From NCBI GenBank assembly GCA_947650285.1, contig CANTFL010001478.1, positions 24,252 through 88,251 on the forward strand: 64,000 bases of DNA. Direction: 5' to 3'. Below, piece after piece: positions 48,864 through 61,454 of this stretch. Position numbers and translations under genes: made by a program. Numbering within the stretch: position 1 is the stretch's first letter; each line of letters starts with the position of its first letter. This DNA comes from Hyaloperonospora brassicae. Lineage: Eukaryota > Oomycota > Peronosporomycetes > Peronosporales > Peronosporaceae. The notes under the pieces are model-generated. The model was not told the DNA's origin. It worked only from the letters and a program-made list of their open reading frames with translations, and ran no database searches.

Positions 48864-49005
48864 TTACATGTATCAGTATGCATTACATTCGTATTGGATG
48901 CAGTTTACGCCCTGTAAGATGCGATGACACATTAAATTATGTCATCGCATCTTACAGGACGTAAACTGCATCTAATACGAATGTAACGCAATCTGAAACA
49001 TGTAA
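48864..49005. repeat. 66-bp-arm near-perfect hairpin
   Basis: Arms 48864-48929 and 48940-49005 pair around a 10-base loop, with only a few mismatches. The central part of the arm, TGTCATCGCATCTTACAG, is perfect. Part of the arm (TTACATGTTTCAGATTGC...ACATTCGTA) is also present once more upstream at about 48816-48846, so the repeat arose by copying of a nearby sequence. Possible MITE or template-switch product. Confidence 0.9.
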
Positions 49006-52000
49006 AACGTTATATGAGAAAGGCCAAATTACACACGATCACGTGCGAGCCGATCACCCTTCCGACTTGCACAAATAAACAGTAGCTGATTTAATGATGT
49101 CAACAACGAATTTACATGATGTTTGTCTACCCAGCTCCTAAATTCCCGTCTACTACCGAATGACGGCTTTGTCGTCTGACTCACGTATATGCTCAGTTCT
49201 GCTGCGTCTGTCCGCCCAAGTTTTTATACATTACCTCTCAATAATGTAGTCAAATACCTTTTGGTGTTGTGGGAAGAAATACACTACGGTCACGAACTCA
49301 ATTACATGACCGAAAATGGTATATAAAATTTGTATTATTTATTTTTACAGGTACCTATAGGCTCTCAGAGTTTTCTCACGAAAAACACCTTTTTCTTTTA
49401 ATCATTGACAATCCCGAGGATAAATCATCGTGAAATGCGTTTATCAACCTCATTTAGTTTAACAATCCCTGCTGTTGACTTACATTTCGTTTAAGAAGAC
49501 TCTTTACGAATATTAAATTTAATTTAAAGCACACCTGATATCTCGTATAACAAATCAAACGTTACGCAGCAGCTCTGCTTATATGGGACGTGCTTCACCA
49601 CTTGAGTATAATTTCAAAAGTCGGATGGCTATAGTAGGTCAAGGTGCTTCATCAGGCTAATAATATCGCGGGCAACTACACGATAGCCAATGCGGCCATA
49701 TTGTAGAAGCCGAGTGTGACAAATTGTAAGGTAGAAAAACGGAAGACATTTAACCGGTAGATCAGAATGTCTTTGATATGCTTATGCAAAATCTAGACAA
49801 TAGCATTTGCATCATTGCCTTGTTAAGTGGCTATATGGGTCTCTTGTGCCCATACTTTGCGGATTTGCTGCAAATCTATAAAGTTTTGTTGTTTACCTTC
49901 AACTGTAGAGCTTCGCTTAAGTGACTGCAAATGCGGCAAGGCTGTAATGTTAAGAAAATTAGTCGTGTCCGCATAGTGCCTGTTTACAGAACATTTTTTT
50001 TTCGAGATTTTGATTTGACACTGTTTATAGGTCGTGTAGTTGTGATGTTTAGTGGATGTATCGATATGACCGTCAGCGACAATGCCGCCACTCGTCATCG
50101 CCTTCTACATTCGGATGTGTCAACAATTATTTACGTTGAACTATTGAAGATAGTTATGGTGTACGCCACGTAGGCACCCCTAATTTTATAAATATACAAA
50201 CGTCGCAGCGCACGCTCACTTGTAGTACCAAAACATTCTTGGCTAATATACTGATTGAATTGATCAATATAACCTTGCTCGCAGTCGTCCCGCGGTACGT
50301 ACAAATATTTGCTGATGAAACGAACATGTGAGCTTTTTGTGCTGCGTGCTAGTAATTTACATTGTTAATCTTATATTTATCGAGTACAATAGAAGCATAA
50401 TCGCCAGGAATTGAGCATATAAAACCTACGAGAAAAATATTATGATCCCTTTCGTATTCTGCCAGAGGACATACAAGCAGAAAATAGCCGGCAGAAAAAT
50501 AAGATTGTTATGCACCCGGCCGATTTTTCTTCAAATTACAATTTTTTTGCAATTCATTTATAGATATTTTGTGGTAGCTTGGGGTCTACAATTCCTACAC
50601 CTTTCACCTTTTGTATTGCTATAGCATGCCACAAATATCGGTAAATTTGTTTTAGCGTAAGACGTGACACAGAAAATCTCTGTCGATTCGAGTCAATGCC
50701 ACACGTATAAAAGTTCTGTCTCTTTCGCTTTCTTTTTGGTTTTTATCAAATATTCGCAGATTTATGGACTGATGCCTGGAGTAAATTGTGTTTATGATTT
50801 GTAACATTGTTCGTCAATCCTTGCACAAAATTGGTAGGATTTGCTACAATTTCAAAGAAGTAATTCTTTTGAACATGAAAAGCGCGGTTTTGTGTACTAT
50901 TTATAAGAGACTTATCATGTAGCTGCCTGTGTCATTTAATATGTATCAATAATTGATACACACAGAACGATACCTTGACTAATTATAGTGCTTTTATAAT
51001 TACTTGTCATATAATGTCTACCAGGATTGTCTGCGATGGTCAAAAAAAACTCCTGTACAAGTACGTTTACTGCCAAGTTCATAAATCAATCGCATAACCA
51101 TTTTTACACACATTTTGAAACGATACATACAATAAATGCACGTTATAAAGGTCAAAGTAACAACATACAAATAAATTTGTGCTATAATCGGTTACTTACG
51201 TGCAGTTTATAGTCGGCATTCAAAAAAGTATTTTGCACGCAAAACAACTGATCGCGTTCCAAAAGCTCTTATATAATATATCACACCACGCAGCCATGCC
51301 GAACGTCAAACACCTTCTATCTAGCATTAATGAGGTAAAAGGTTCATTCACATTGTTTCTAATTATGTAACATACCTCTTGTACTCATCATGTTATTGAT
51401 TTGCCGACGCGTTCGCTTAATTGACTTCTCGTTGTGGTTCGTGTGATTGTTTTTGAGCCAGTTTTTTAGGATCATCTCAGATAATATCGGAGAGTGATCT
51501 GATGCATGGGACGTACGAGTTGGCAGAAGTTATAGTGAAGAAATTTTTTTGCTATATTGAAAGCAAAGATTAATCAAACGGAACTGTTGATGCACTTCGA
51601 CCCAATCCACACCCCATTGGTCGTGATATATGCTGGCAAGTGGGCAAACAAGGTCACATTAATTACAAAAGTGGTACGGTGGGATTAAACAACACGATCT
51701 TAAGGACTGCTACAATCTTCAATTTGTCTACGATGCTATAGACATCTGGTATCTATACTTGGCAGCATACGACCAGCACTCTCGAGATCAGTGTCGTGAA
51801 ATCGTTGCTCTACAATACCTGCTCCGTATTTACTGCGCAAATTGACTGCACAAATGTATATGGAAAGATTTTTAAAAAACTTTGAGGTTATGATTGCCAT
51901 GAAAGATTCAACGTCGATGTAGTAGATTCCAAGACATAATAAAACGAATATTTGCGGTCATACCAACAATGCTTGACAGGCTATTCAATAATTAAAAAAA

Positions 52001-52194
52001 CACATAAATTACAGCCCATTACGATTAGTTTTATTCTTTCATTGACCACCACTTCCGCTCGTACATTTCAATCGTACATACAGCAAGGTAACTCCGCCAA
52101 CAAGCAAACCAAACATGGAGGAAGCCCACAATTTTCATACTGACATCTAAAGCTTCATGATTATATACTAAAATCAGCAAATGAGGCGGAACAT
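49006..52194. other. AT-rich gene desert
   Basis: No gene recognised. Open frames are under 95 codons and lack features. Confidence 0.45.
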
Positions 52195-52560
52195 AACTCA
52201 AATAAATTCTGGTGAGATCCCGACTTTCCCCTGGCTCCCGGACGCCCGAGTACTGAAGGGGCACTACATTTATCCTCGCAAAGCCTTCATTAACTTTTGA
52301 TCTCGTCAACAAATTAAGGTTGCGCTCTTTCGATGGAATCTAGTCGATGCCGAACCGAACGGCAATTTAATTTCTTATCGACCGGTTAAAAATGCCCCAC
52401 CCGATCGCTTGAACGAGATGTCCTGGTCTTTTTTAATTCGCCCTTTTTCAAGTAGGTTCTTGATACGCTTGCCTTATTACCACTTGATCTGTCTCGAGAT
52501 CTTTATTCTGAACCGCTATATTTCCCCGTTCAATCGCAGTTCAAATAGAGAGGATTGATA
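52195..52560 (-). repeat. Dispersed LTR-like repeat, copy E (partial)
   Basis: Same orientation as copy B. Landmarks are GGCTCCCGGACGCCCGAGTA (52231), TTGCGCTCTTTCGATGGAAT (52319), and CCACTTGATCTGTCTCGAGA (52481) followed by TCTTTATTCTGAACCG, matching CCACTTAAGCCGTCTCGCGA plus TCTTGAATCTGAACCG of copy D read in reverse. Confidence 0.55.
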
Positions 52561-54289
52561 TTATCGCGCCTGGCGAAACATTTCAGAGGCGATCTATGTA
52601 TATCTCAATTGCTGTTCCATAATAATAATAGTTGAAATTTTGTCTTTTCGGATGAAAAATGGACAGAAATAAATTATAATAATTTGTATTCTGTACATAT
52701 GTTAACCAGCGAGACATCCGAAGCACGTCCATGCCTACTTATATCGTCATATTATATATCACGTGTCGTTTATTACCAAAATTATTCCCACTTACTATGT
52801 GGTCCACATCAGATACATTGAGATTTGGACCGGTGATTGCAGGATGTGATCGCATGTTGTGAGCGGGATCGCAGCTGTAGTCACACGCAGATTATGCGGA
52901 TTACCGAGATAATGCGCGATACTTCTTTGCCTTACCACGCAGACCAGTCGATCGCCGTCTGTCGACAGTTCTATATAATTTTGCTCGACGTTCTTCGGAA
53001 ATCCGACATATTCGTAGCTGATATCTATCATATTATGTATTACGTTGTCATCATACTTTTCGCCATATATATACATCTCTTGTTCTCGGGCATCGCACCA
53101 TTGGCTTCATACGCGATCACGGCTTTAGACCGCGGGGCTTGGATTAACTCCTTATTATTTTGTATCCGCCGTTTAACTGTCAAAATTTAGCGTTAACTCG
53201 GAGCGTCATGCACCAATATTTTAGCTAGACCCACCCAATATTCGTACTTCACCCTTTCTATCCCGTGCCACCAATTACAGACACATTGTATTATGATTGT
53301 AGCACACGAACCCCGCCATTAAATTCCATTTTAACTGACTAAGTCGTTAGCGATTAATCATTTGGTCCACAATTGATTGTGATGCCAATAGTTCTTTTAA
53401 ACGCTTACCATCGATTCCTATCTGGAGATAATCAGCAATCCGTTTTAGTTATCGAAAGAGCAAGTCAATCTTAAACTCATGCTATATAATTTAAATCTCC
53501 GGTTAAATCTCCTCAGCCACATATAAAAGTTAAAGAAGCCTTTAGTCTCTTCAATAACATAGTCAACATACGAACCGTACCACAAAATATGGGAGCAGGT
53601 CCACCAAACTCTAATTTTTGTTAGAAATGGAAGTGTCATTGCGGACACTCCTTCCTGGTCAACGCCCCAGCTGCCAGGTTTGTTATTTGTGGTGTGGTAG
53701 ATATGCGGTTACATTAAGTCCTCGAACGATTTGTTTTAGTGTTAGCGCGGGATAGAGGATATCGAGGAAAAGAAGAGTCTATAGGTCCATCTTGAGTTGC
53801 AAAGAGTCTGGTAAACCATAGCCTGTTTAGCAACGCTGGTTCCTCCTGTGAGTCTGGTGTTTGTACGGGGCTGTCACCCAGGGTGACAGGTATCGTGCTG
53901 ACCTTTCAAGCGTGCTCTGACATTCCAGCAAGCGTGCACCTTAAACGTTTGTCTCTGGACGTCTAAATTACGGTTTGACTATCGCGCGAAGTTGCCTCAT
54001 GCCCGTCTATCATTATTCCTGGATGCCGCCGGCAATCTTGCGTCGTTATCGTAAAAACGTGCTTCGGTTGCGCTTAGCTCATAAATTGGTAATATAGACA
54101 CTGCTCAAAATACGCCACATTCGCTTCCAGACTACTGCATATACGTCGGTGTCGTCGGAATGATGTTTGGCAAATGTGTTCAATGATAACACTGGATAGT
54201 TCCGTCTCCTTTCGGCTGGCTTCTGGGCGGAACGAAGCCGTGCAGGCTGTGTAAATCAACGCTTTCCTGTCCAATTGCATTCAAGTCGT
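52561..54289. other. Intergenic, with a perfect palindrome
   Basis: No gene recognised. CTGTCACCCAGGGTGACAG (53871-53889) is a perfect 9-bp inverted repeat around one base. Composition becomes less AT-rich after about 53640. Confidence 0.4.
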
Positions 54290-55959
54290 TGTCATCAGGC
54301 TTGGGCACCCAGGCGGGACATTATAATGGGTCCAGCTTTTCCTCTACCCCAGCGGAGCACAGAAAATTGCGGCAACTCGGATCGGTTTCTTGGACACATG
54401 ATAACAATTCAATTGGCGTGTCGCAAAACTTTAGCTGACCCAAACATGATTTCAAATGATCCCGTGTCCGTGCGACCACAATGCGGCCAGAGTCTGATGG
54501 AATGAGGTGGCGTGCCAGATGGTATTTCGCGCCGCTACCTGAAGCTTCATTCATAGCGTGGTGAGAGTTTTCCATTTCTTTTCTAATGCCGAAAGGGTTC
54601 TTTTAAGCGCCAACAGAACGTGGTGATTGACGACAGTGGGTCGACAACCTGCCAGGGCATGCCATGGAGTCACGGATGTGACGTAAGGACAATGTCATCC
54701 GCGAGCTGGCTTCTTCGAATAATTTGACAGTCAGCCGCCGTTCACTGATCTTCTGCCGTCTCCGCGGCCGCCTACCAATAGATCCCGTTGATTGCTTGTT
54801 CCAAGACGATAACACCTGACTTACTAGCCCTCGTTATGGTCGCCGTCCCGTAAAAGCGGCCTGTCAAGGCGTACTCTCAGGTGTATAAACGATGCCGAAC
54901 TGACGGGTTTCGCATTCGCACGCGTAGTTCGACCGGAAGCCGCGCTCCGATGGACAGCGCTGAAGCACTCAATAGAACAGCAAGACCCCATAGCCTCAAT
55001 TTGGTCTGCTGGTGCGTGGTCGCCCCGACTGTTGAAATAATAAACAAGTAGGTTTTAGCCCAACTCGGTGAACTTGATGGTCCACCAGTGCACAAGGCCG
55101 AATTTTGTCGAATTTTCGCGCCTTTATAGTCACCCATTTGGAATCCCCTATACAGGGGTTATCAGCCCATGAGTACGTTGGCCAGACGGCTGTCTCTTTT
55201 AAATCATTGGTGGAGAGCATCGCAATTTGGGGTAGAAAGTGTCAGCATCATCTCATTCGCAGTATCCCAACTTAGGTCTGATGAAGACGGACGTAGCATA
55301 CAGTAAAATAGCGTTGTCGCTGATCTCCCGGGCTAAAATGAGACCGAGCAAGCCAGGGACTGACCGGCGCCATTAACTTGTTCTTGTTAGAACGGAGAGT
55401 ATCCAGAGAAAAATTGTGACCGGACGACAATATGCGAAATGCCGGAAGTCGCAGCCGGCCACGTACCTCGAAACACCCACGCCTGTCAGGCCGAAAAATA
55501 TTGGTCCTATCGCTGTGTGAACCAGATAATGGCGTGTTTCAGTACCTGATTCTTGCCCACAAGCAGCATAGATCTCAGCCCAACTCCATCAGCCTGTTTG
55601 GTTGCTTGCAAGAGTGACGAGTTCATCTTGTGTCGAGAGGCTCTGGTGCTGGTCGAATGACGCCACACAAATATTGTTTTTTGCAGGTTCTTAAACTACT
55701 GCTCCTCCCATGGCGATTTTGAATAAAGCCGCAGAAAACGACATTGCCGGGAGCATTATGACGCTGAGTATTATAACTCGGTACTCCAGGGTGGTCGTTA
55801 GCTGGCTAGCGGTTGCAAGTCGTCGCTGATACAACCGGATGCAGGAAGCCCAATTTACATCCGTGAAGCTTTTGGTACCAACCGCGTACCTTAAGTATTT
55901 CTTAGTATCACCGTGACGTAGCACTTTTATGCTGAGGTAGAGTGGCGATAGCTCTTTTA

Positions 55960-56850
55960 AATAAAAGATCTAAACACTTTATTGGTGCCCGGACAACCAG
56001 CTAACGGAGGGGGTTCTCCGATTCCGTGCTGTAACTTTCCTCACCCTATAGACCCATCGGTAGGATGGGTTGCACTCTTCCAGGTGGACTCGAATTGATG
56101 TCGAACTTGACTGTGTTTGGGATTAGGCTGTCGCGTGAAATCCTTCATACGATTGCGAGTGTACTTGTGATGTGTTCGATATTAGCTACTTAGGTCTCTA
56201 CGAGATCGCCTTGTCCATATAAGATACTTTATTCGCGAGATTTCTGATCACTTAAGCCGTCTCACGATCTTACACCCTTTTTGTTACTTGTTTGCTGCGT
56301 CCGATCGCATTTAAAGTTGTTGTTCGAGAGTCCTTGATCCCTGGCCAAATAATCCAGGAATATTACTTGATTGATGTGTATGCTTCTATTGACGTTGGAT
56401 GGCCAATATTTTTAGCCCAGAAGAGAAGTCGACGAGTGCGCTTGGAAGCAAATTAAACTCTGTCTAATGTTATCCAATATAATCCAGAAATACTAACATC
56501 TCAATATGCCCATCTGTGTCACGAATTTTTAAAGCTAAGCGTCTCCCTTCCCGAAGATCGTTCATTTGTACCTATGTGGCTCACATTATGTGTGCTCTCT
56601 CTATAACCTTGGCGTGGATCACACCCGAATTGTACGCAGTCAAATCTATGCTCGCGATATTGACCCAGAGATCGCGATTTCTGGTCGGGATACCGCTCTC
56701 TAGTCAATCTCTCGAACCTTGTAAATCCCGCGATCTCTGATGGGATTCTTCTTTAAATGACACAACCATCTCATAGTTACTACCGGTATTATCGTGTCAT
56801 CAACAATCTCGAGATCTAGTACGTTTTAGTACACGATCGTGAGCCACTCG
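55960..56850 (-). repeat. Dispersed LTR-like repeat, copy F, nested in the LINE relic
   Basis: Landmarks as in copy B: TGCCCGGACAACCAGCTAAC (55987), CCTCACCCTATAGACCCATC, GTTGCACTCTTCCAGGTGGA (56069), CACTTAAGCCGTCTCACGAT (56251), GCTGCGTCCGATCGCA (about 56293), GAGAAGTCGACGAGTGCG (about 56422) and AAACTCTGTCTAATGTTATC. It lies between the RT piece and the C-terminal piece of the LINE relic, so it inserted after the LINE. Confidence 0.65.
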
Positions 56851-58731
56851 CACCAGCTCGTATGCTCCAATCAGATTACTTTCTGGACTTACTGACGCTG
56901 TCAATTTGTGGTATCCTGAGCCCAACTCAACGGTACAATCTCGTGGTTTATTTGCTATAATGCCGATGAAGGTGTCGTGAACATAAGCTAAATTCTAAAA
57001 TTTAGATTGCTTTTACCTGGCTGAATATATATTCTAGATACTTCACCAAATCGTCGCACGGGGCCAAGAACATGCGGCAATTGTCGTGCCTCGTTCATAG
57101 GACCCGTCGAGTCGTCCACGAGAGCGGAAAACTTGTGTCGAGATCCTCCACCGCGAGGCACAGAAATGACACAACTTTCAATTCTTGTTAGATAGCCAAA
57201 GCTTACCCATCCGCCGCTATAATAAAGAGTAATGGATCAAATAAACAACCTCGCTGGATGCTAATCAGTACCGGAAGCGGCTCCAACACCTTGCTTATAA
57301 CGACAAACTGAGCTGTAGTTTCTGCGTGAAACTTTCATTCCATGGTCACAAATACCTGTGAGAAGCCAAGCCGCTTTTCGCGCTAAAAATTATAAAATCT
57401 CGGGAAACCGTATCATACGCTATTCGGAAATTGAGGAGTAAAAACGCCCTGATTGCCAATGCCGCCACGTCCGGCGCAGCTAAAGTTGTGTCTAAGACCA
57501 CCATCATCATCGTTACGGTCTTACTCATCTGACGCCTGTGGATAGAGCCTTGTTGCGAACTACCAATAAGTCATACTACGAATTTCTGCACTCGTAGAGA
57601 GATAGCTTATACCGTTTGGAGAAAAGCGATTGGTTGCCAATTCATTGCATCGTCAGAGTCTACCCCCTGTTACGTAGTAAGACCTTCCAAGAACGATTGG
57701 GGCGACTGATCCATCGAATACGCTCGTTGCCTATGGCCAACATTACAAGATCTATCGTTGCCTGTCTTTCTTTGAAATAATCGTTGTTTATTTATCCCCA
57801 TTTGCCGCTTTGTGCCGATTTAATGCAGCAACCAGCCTTAATCACCTCTTGCTTTGAAACAGCTTGTAATAGTAGCATGTTATTCGATACCGAGACGCGC
57901 CGTGCCGCCTAAATATGGACAAATGCGTCAAACTCTCCAGCCATAGAATCGAGAGGCGTATAACGATGAACGGAGCTTAAAATGTACTGCCTTTCAGACG
58001 CAAAAGGATCCGCGACCGACATCTCTCGCCGAAAAGTGGCGCCATGAATATGTCGAATTGTACTTCCTGTTTGATAGTAATTGTAATTATTTAGTCGCTT
58101 AAAATTCCAGCGTAATTGGTCAGTGGTGCGCTCTACCAATTGACCGAATTTAATTAAGTGCTATTCACGAGCTTCCTCCCACAATAACGTTCAATAGCTC
58201 TGTACGGGTCATTAGAGGCGAAAGACTATGCGCCTACAACTGGTGGGTTACAATGGTCTAATTTCGCCTCGAGCACCGCCTTACTTTCCGAATACAGGAT
58301 ATGCAGCGCTTTGCCGTTCAATCCCAGGCATCAGCTGTCACTGCCCGCTTAACTCCCTCATTTATAATTCCAGCGACAAGCTTTGTGACAATCCGCTGGT
58401 GTTGGGCAGAAAAAATGGGGTACACCAACACCCTACGACGCCTCGTTCCACAGAAGGAAGCTTGATATCTTTGATAAAATGTTGAACCCGCTGATGATCG
58501 GATGGGGCGCCTGGTTCGTCTACCGACAGCCACTGAACAACGGACACCTAAGACTGCGGTACGTAAAATCTGTCAATTCGACTGGACGAGCTCGGCCCCT
58601 AGTAAGCAAAATAATCCACCGATTCCATGACATTCACTTTATCCACCACACTGTAAAATAACGTATAAGCATCCTCTAATTGTAGGCTTTGTACCACATG
58701 TGAAGAGCCGCGCTCTCGAGTCCGCCCGATC

Positions 58732-58750
58732 GACCGCCTCCCAGGCGGTC
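58732..58750. repeat. Short perfect hairpin
   Basis: GACCGCCT, CCC loop, AGGCGGTC. The arms extend imperfectly to GCCCGA and TCGGGC outside. It lies within the LINE relic. Confidence 0.8.
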
Positions 58751-59130
58751 AAGGGTCGGGCTTAGTAAAAAATTAAAAATCCCCAGCTATAACGATTCGT
58801 GATTGTGCCACAGCCAACTCTGCAGCTCCAAAAACTTCTTGCAGTCCTGTCGGTAATAAGGTGCTCAAACATTAATTTAACAAAATTCGTCACCAATGGC
58901 TGAGATGATTCGGTTTGTCCAGAGTTCTGGTTGACAGGGTAGGGTCATCTCCGCGACTCCAAAAGATAACAAAATCGCAACGCCGCCAGACGCACGATGT
59001 CCCACGCTCCAATACGACAACGGCGATCCAGAAATTCCTTTTTGCCCCCCCCACAACCTATCCCATTCGGCTGTTAAGTGATCCACGTCCTCTTGGCGAT
59101 GAATATGAGTTTCTTGATACGTTCAAGATT

Positions 59131-59512
59131 AGAATCGGTATCGTAAAGGTATCCTGCGCGACAACATAAGTCATTTGATGAGTCGTTTAACCTCGAACGT
59201 TTTGAGTATCGATTCTCATGTGACTTAACAGGTGTCACCGCATCGCGCCGATGGGTAGATACGTCGACTTGCTGCAGAAAATTATAGTGTCCAACGCCTC
59301 TTTAGGCTCCGTGGTCTTTATTTGGCGCAACTTGCCCGGGAGACTGCTGACGCTGGCCTTAGTAATGACAAGAGACGGTATACCCGCGCCCGCAAACGCT
59401 ACCGCAAAGAAACGTGCAATCTTGATCCAGTACACCGGTTGTGGAGGGGAGCAAATGTCTTAGATACTCAGTGATCCGCCTGAGTGCAACAAGATGAAGA
59501 TTCAGGCTTCCA
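59131..59512. other. Upstream part of the LINE relic or intergenic
   Basis: A + frame (59251-59463) and minus frames overlap, none recognisable. Confidence 0.3.
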
Positions 59513-59598
59513 GTTGGCGAGTTTTTGAGCGTAAAGTGGAGTCTTGTTTCACCTTTCGCCTCTTTAAGACTCCACTTTACACTCAAAAACTCGCCAAC
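59513..59598. repeat. 33-bp-arm hairpin
   Basis: Arm GTTGGCGAGTTTTTGAGCGT... (59513-59545) is inverted at 59566-59598 with a single mismatch. The loop is the 20 bases 59546-59565. No neighbouring copy was seen. Could be a small palindromic element or a template-switch product. Confidence 0.92.
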
Positions 59599-60347
59599 GT
59601 GTGTCTTCTAGCAGCAGTACCAATCGTCAGCTCAAGGCGGCCGCCAGCACCGTACACAACACTCAGTGGGCTCATCCCCCCCTGTTCCCCTCTTCCTCAT
59701 TCTATCTATACCCGTAAGAGATATCGCATACCACACCGCTTGTCGCGTACACACGCGCTCATTGTCCATCGACACATTCTTCCTGCCCAAGCATCACCCA
59801 AATCTCTTTCTCATAAAGATAGGCACATCTCATGTGTACATCATATCGGAATTTATTACTCGCGTCAGACAGTTTCAAGACATATTTGCTCCCGTACGCA
59901 TTTGTCCGCAGGCGTACACAGTCATACCTGCTGTCGTCGAGAGACGGTAAAGTGAGGCGCTAAACGAAAGGTTTTGATCTTCCAGTCATCAAGACACCCC
60001 TGAATCGGTTTGTCAGTTGTACAATCACAGTAGACTTCCATCCGGTGGTGATACAACCCGTCTCCGATTTACTGCCCCACCACCAGCACGCGATCACTGG
60101 CAGTCCCCATAACTTCTTCCGGAAACGTAAAGCCCTTAATCATTCGATATGGAGCATCCGGATCCTGTCGCGTCCTCGAAACCAGTCGTATACGCTGCAC
60201 GTTGCTAAAAGAAAATGAAAGGTCACCTCAGCCGACCAAGAAAAGCCATGTAATTGCAATTGCCTTTGCTAGTCCGCGCGGGGGCTTTCCGCTACCGCGG
60301 GCATAATATATTATTCAGTGTCCATCATTGAGAAGATTCTGTATGAG
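59599..60347. other. Intergenic, no gene recognised
   Basis: A + open frame reaches 153 codons (59494-59955). It runs through the hairpin and has no family features. Pyrimidine-rich sequence (CCCCCCCTGTTCCCCTC) lies near 59680. Confidence 0.35.
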
Positions 60348-61374
60348 TCACGCTGGTAAATAAGTTGTCCGCATGATTCTTCGAATCTTTTCGCCTTCAG
60401 CCGAAGTGGTCGAGTGGGCCCGTTTCTGAGATACTGGAGAGACGTTCTGAGTCAGGGTTGCGCAAGTCAGAGCCCTATTCTGGTCAGGAGAGGCGCTAGC
60501 ATTATCTTGGTCAGTAAAACTTGGAAAGTCACGAGCGTCCGCCCTGGTATGATACAATAGGAGTGACTGGCCTTCCTCTACATGATGCCTTCCTTCCTGC
60601 ACCAAAGGTCCGTGATGTTCTGGAAATTGAGAGACAGCTTCGCCTTGATCAGAGAATGCTGGAGCGATAGAAGGTATCGTGTGCACGTAAGTCGAATATT
60701 GCTCTCCCCAGAATCGTAAAATGAGTGGCAGCTGATCGTCGTGTGCTTTATCCAAGACAATTGCCTCAACACATTGTTCCATCTCCATAAGAATTTGCCG
60801 GCCCATCTCATAAATGTTGTTGCCGCGGTTAATTATACTTGGGCGATACGTAGAGCAGGACCAAGATTTTCCTTCGTCTGTTTCGTATGCAATTGCAAAG
60901 ATTTGTGGATGTAGAAAATTCGCCGCGATAGACAGAATTTCGCAGCCGCCCCAATTATGATGCGGTAAAGTAGCCTGGCGCTTTCAGAGGCGGAATACGC
61001 ATATTCCCCCAAGCACCACTTAAAGTGATTGGGTAAATCGCGTGCTTCCATCCCGACCCAGCTACGTAGAACGTTGACTAGCGTGGACGTCAATGCGGTG
61101 TGATCAAACGTTCCTTCATGTTTAACTGAGCCGACCAACAATTATATCGCTTAATTCTTGCCGTAGTAGCCTCAAGAATGGAACCGTAGGCCGCCAAGTC
61201 GTGATACAAGCACGCTTGAGCGACCGCAATCGAGAGAAAATTAACCGATGAAGGAGTATTGACTGACCGGATCCCTAGCGCCGCCTCCATTGCTACCATA
61301 TCAGAAGTGTGCCCTACTGCGGAATAAACATTGGGAAGCGGCGGGTCGCGACTAACTGGCGAACTCCTCCACAT
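60348..61374 (-). pseudogene. OTU-type cysteine-protease-like pseudogene
   Basis: Three minus-strand frames give one interrupted protein of roughly 340 residues. The N-terminal piece (61374-61145) has NTPSSVNFLSIAVAQACL, which stands where OTU proteases have DGNCLFxAVA; the catalytic Cys appears as Phe and the Asp-Gly as Ser-Val. The middle piece contains, after a frame change near 60960, NWGGCEILSIAANFLHPQIF, close to the OTU signature WGGxxEL..A..L...I. The last piece (60806-60348) has LPLILRFWGEQYSTYVH, where the family has a catalytic His before Tyr; here it is Gln. OTU proteases remove ubiquitin, and OTU domains occur in some retroelements and transposons. The two lost catalytic residues and the frameshifts make it a dead relic. 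Whether it came from a transposon or a host gene is unclear. The family call is moderate. Confidence 0.5.
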
Positions 61375-61454
61375 TTTGTAACGCAGCTCTATTTCTATGT
61401 ATCAGGGTAATGTGGTGAAGTCGATCTCACAAAATTGATTGAGTGAGGGTCGAT
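61375..61454. other. Junction between OTU-like relic and LTR-like copy
   Basis: Short stretch with nothing recognisable. Confidence 0.3.

Larger units (their letters stand above)
54290..59130 (-). pseudogene. Decayed LINE (non-LTR retrotransposon) with endonuclease, RT and C-terminal pieces
   Basis: Three anchors lie in the order expected on the minus strand. At 59086-58877, YWSVGHRASGGVAILLSFG and ELWTNRIISAIG resemble the apurinic-type endonuclease core (SGGVAIL, RIISV). At about 57560-57208, FLLLNFRIAYDTVSRDF stands where LINE reverse transcriptases have LLLDFxKAYDxVxRxF, followed after a frame change by IQRGCLFDPLLFIIAADG (G-IRQGCPLSPLLF motif). At 55924-55691, KYLRYAVGTKSFTDVNW and LATASQLTTTLEYRVIIL resemble the region after the RT where the ancestral hydrophobic frame continues. 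A live LINE nicks target DNA and reverse-transcribes its own RNA there. Frameshifts and stops are everywhere; YADD cannot be found. An LTR-like repeat (about 55960-56850) interrupts it. Outer limits are approximate. Confidence 0.6.

Noticed and set aside
55691..55924. A Copia RNase H interpretation of this minus-strand frame
   Set aside because: The order and hydrophobic pattern fit the C-terminal part of a LINE better, and endonuclease and RT pieces of a LINE lie upstream on the same strand.
59494..59955. 153-codon plus-strand open frame
   Set aside because: It runs through a near-perfect hairpin and has no recognisable motif.
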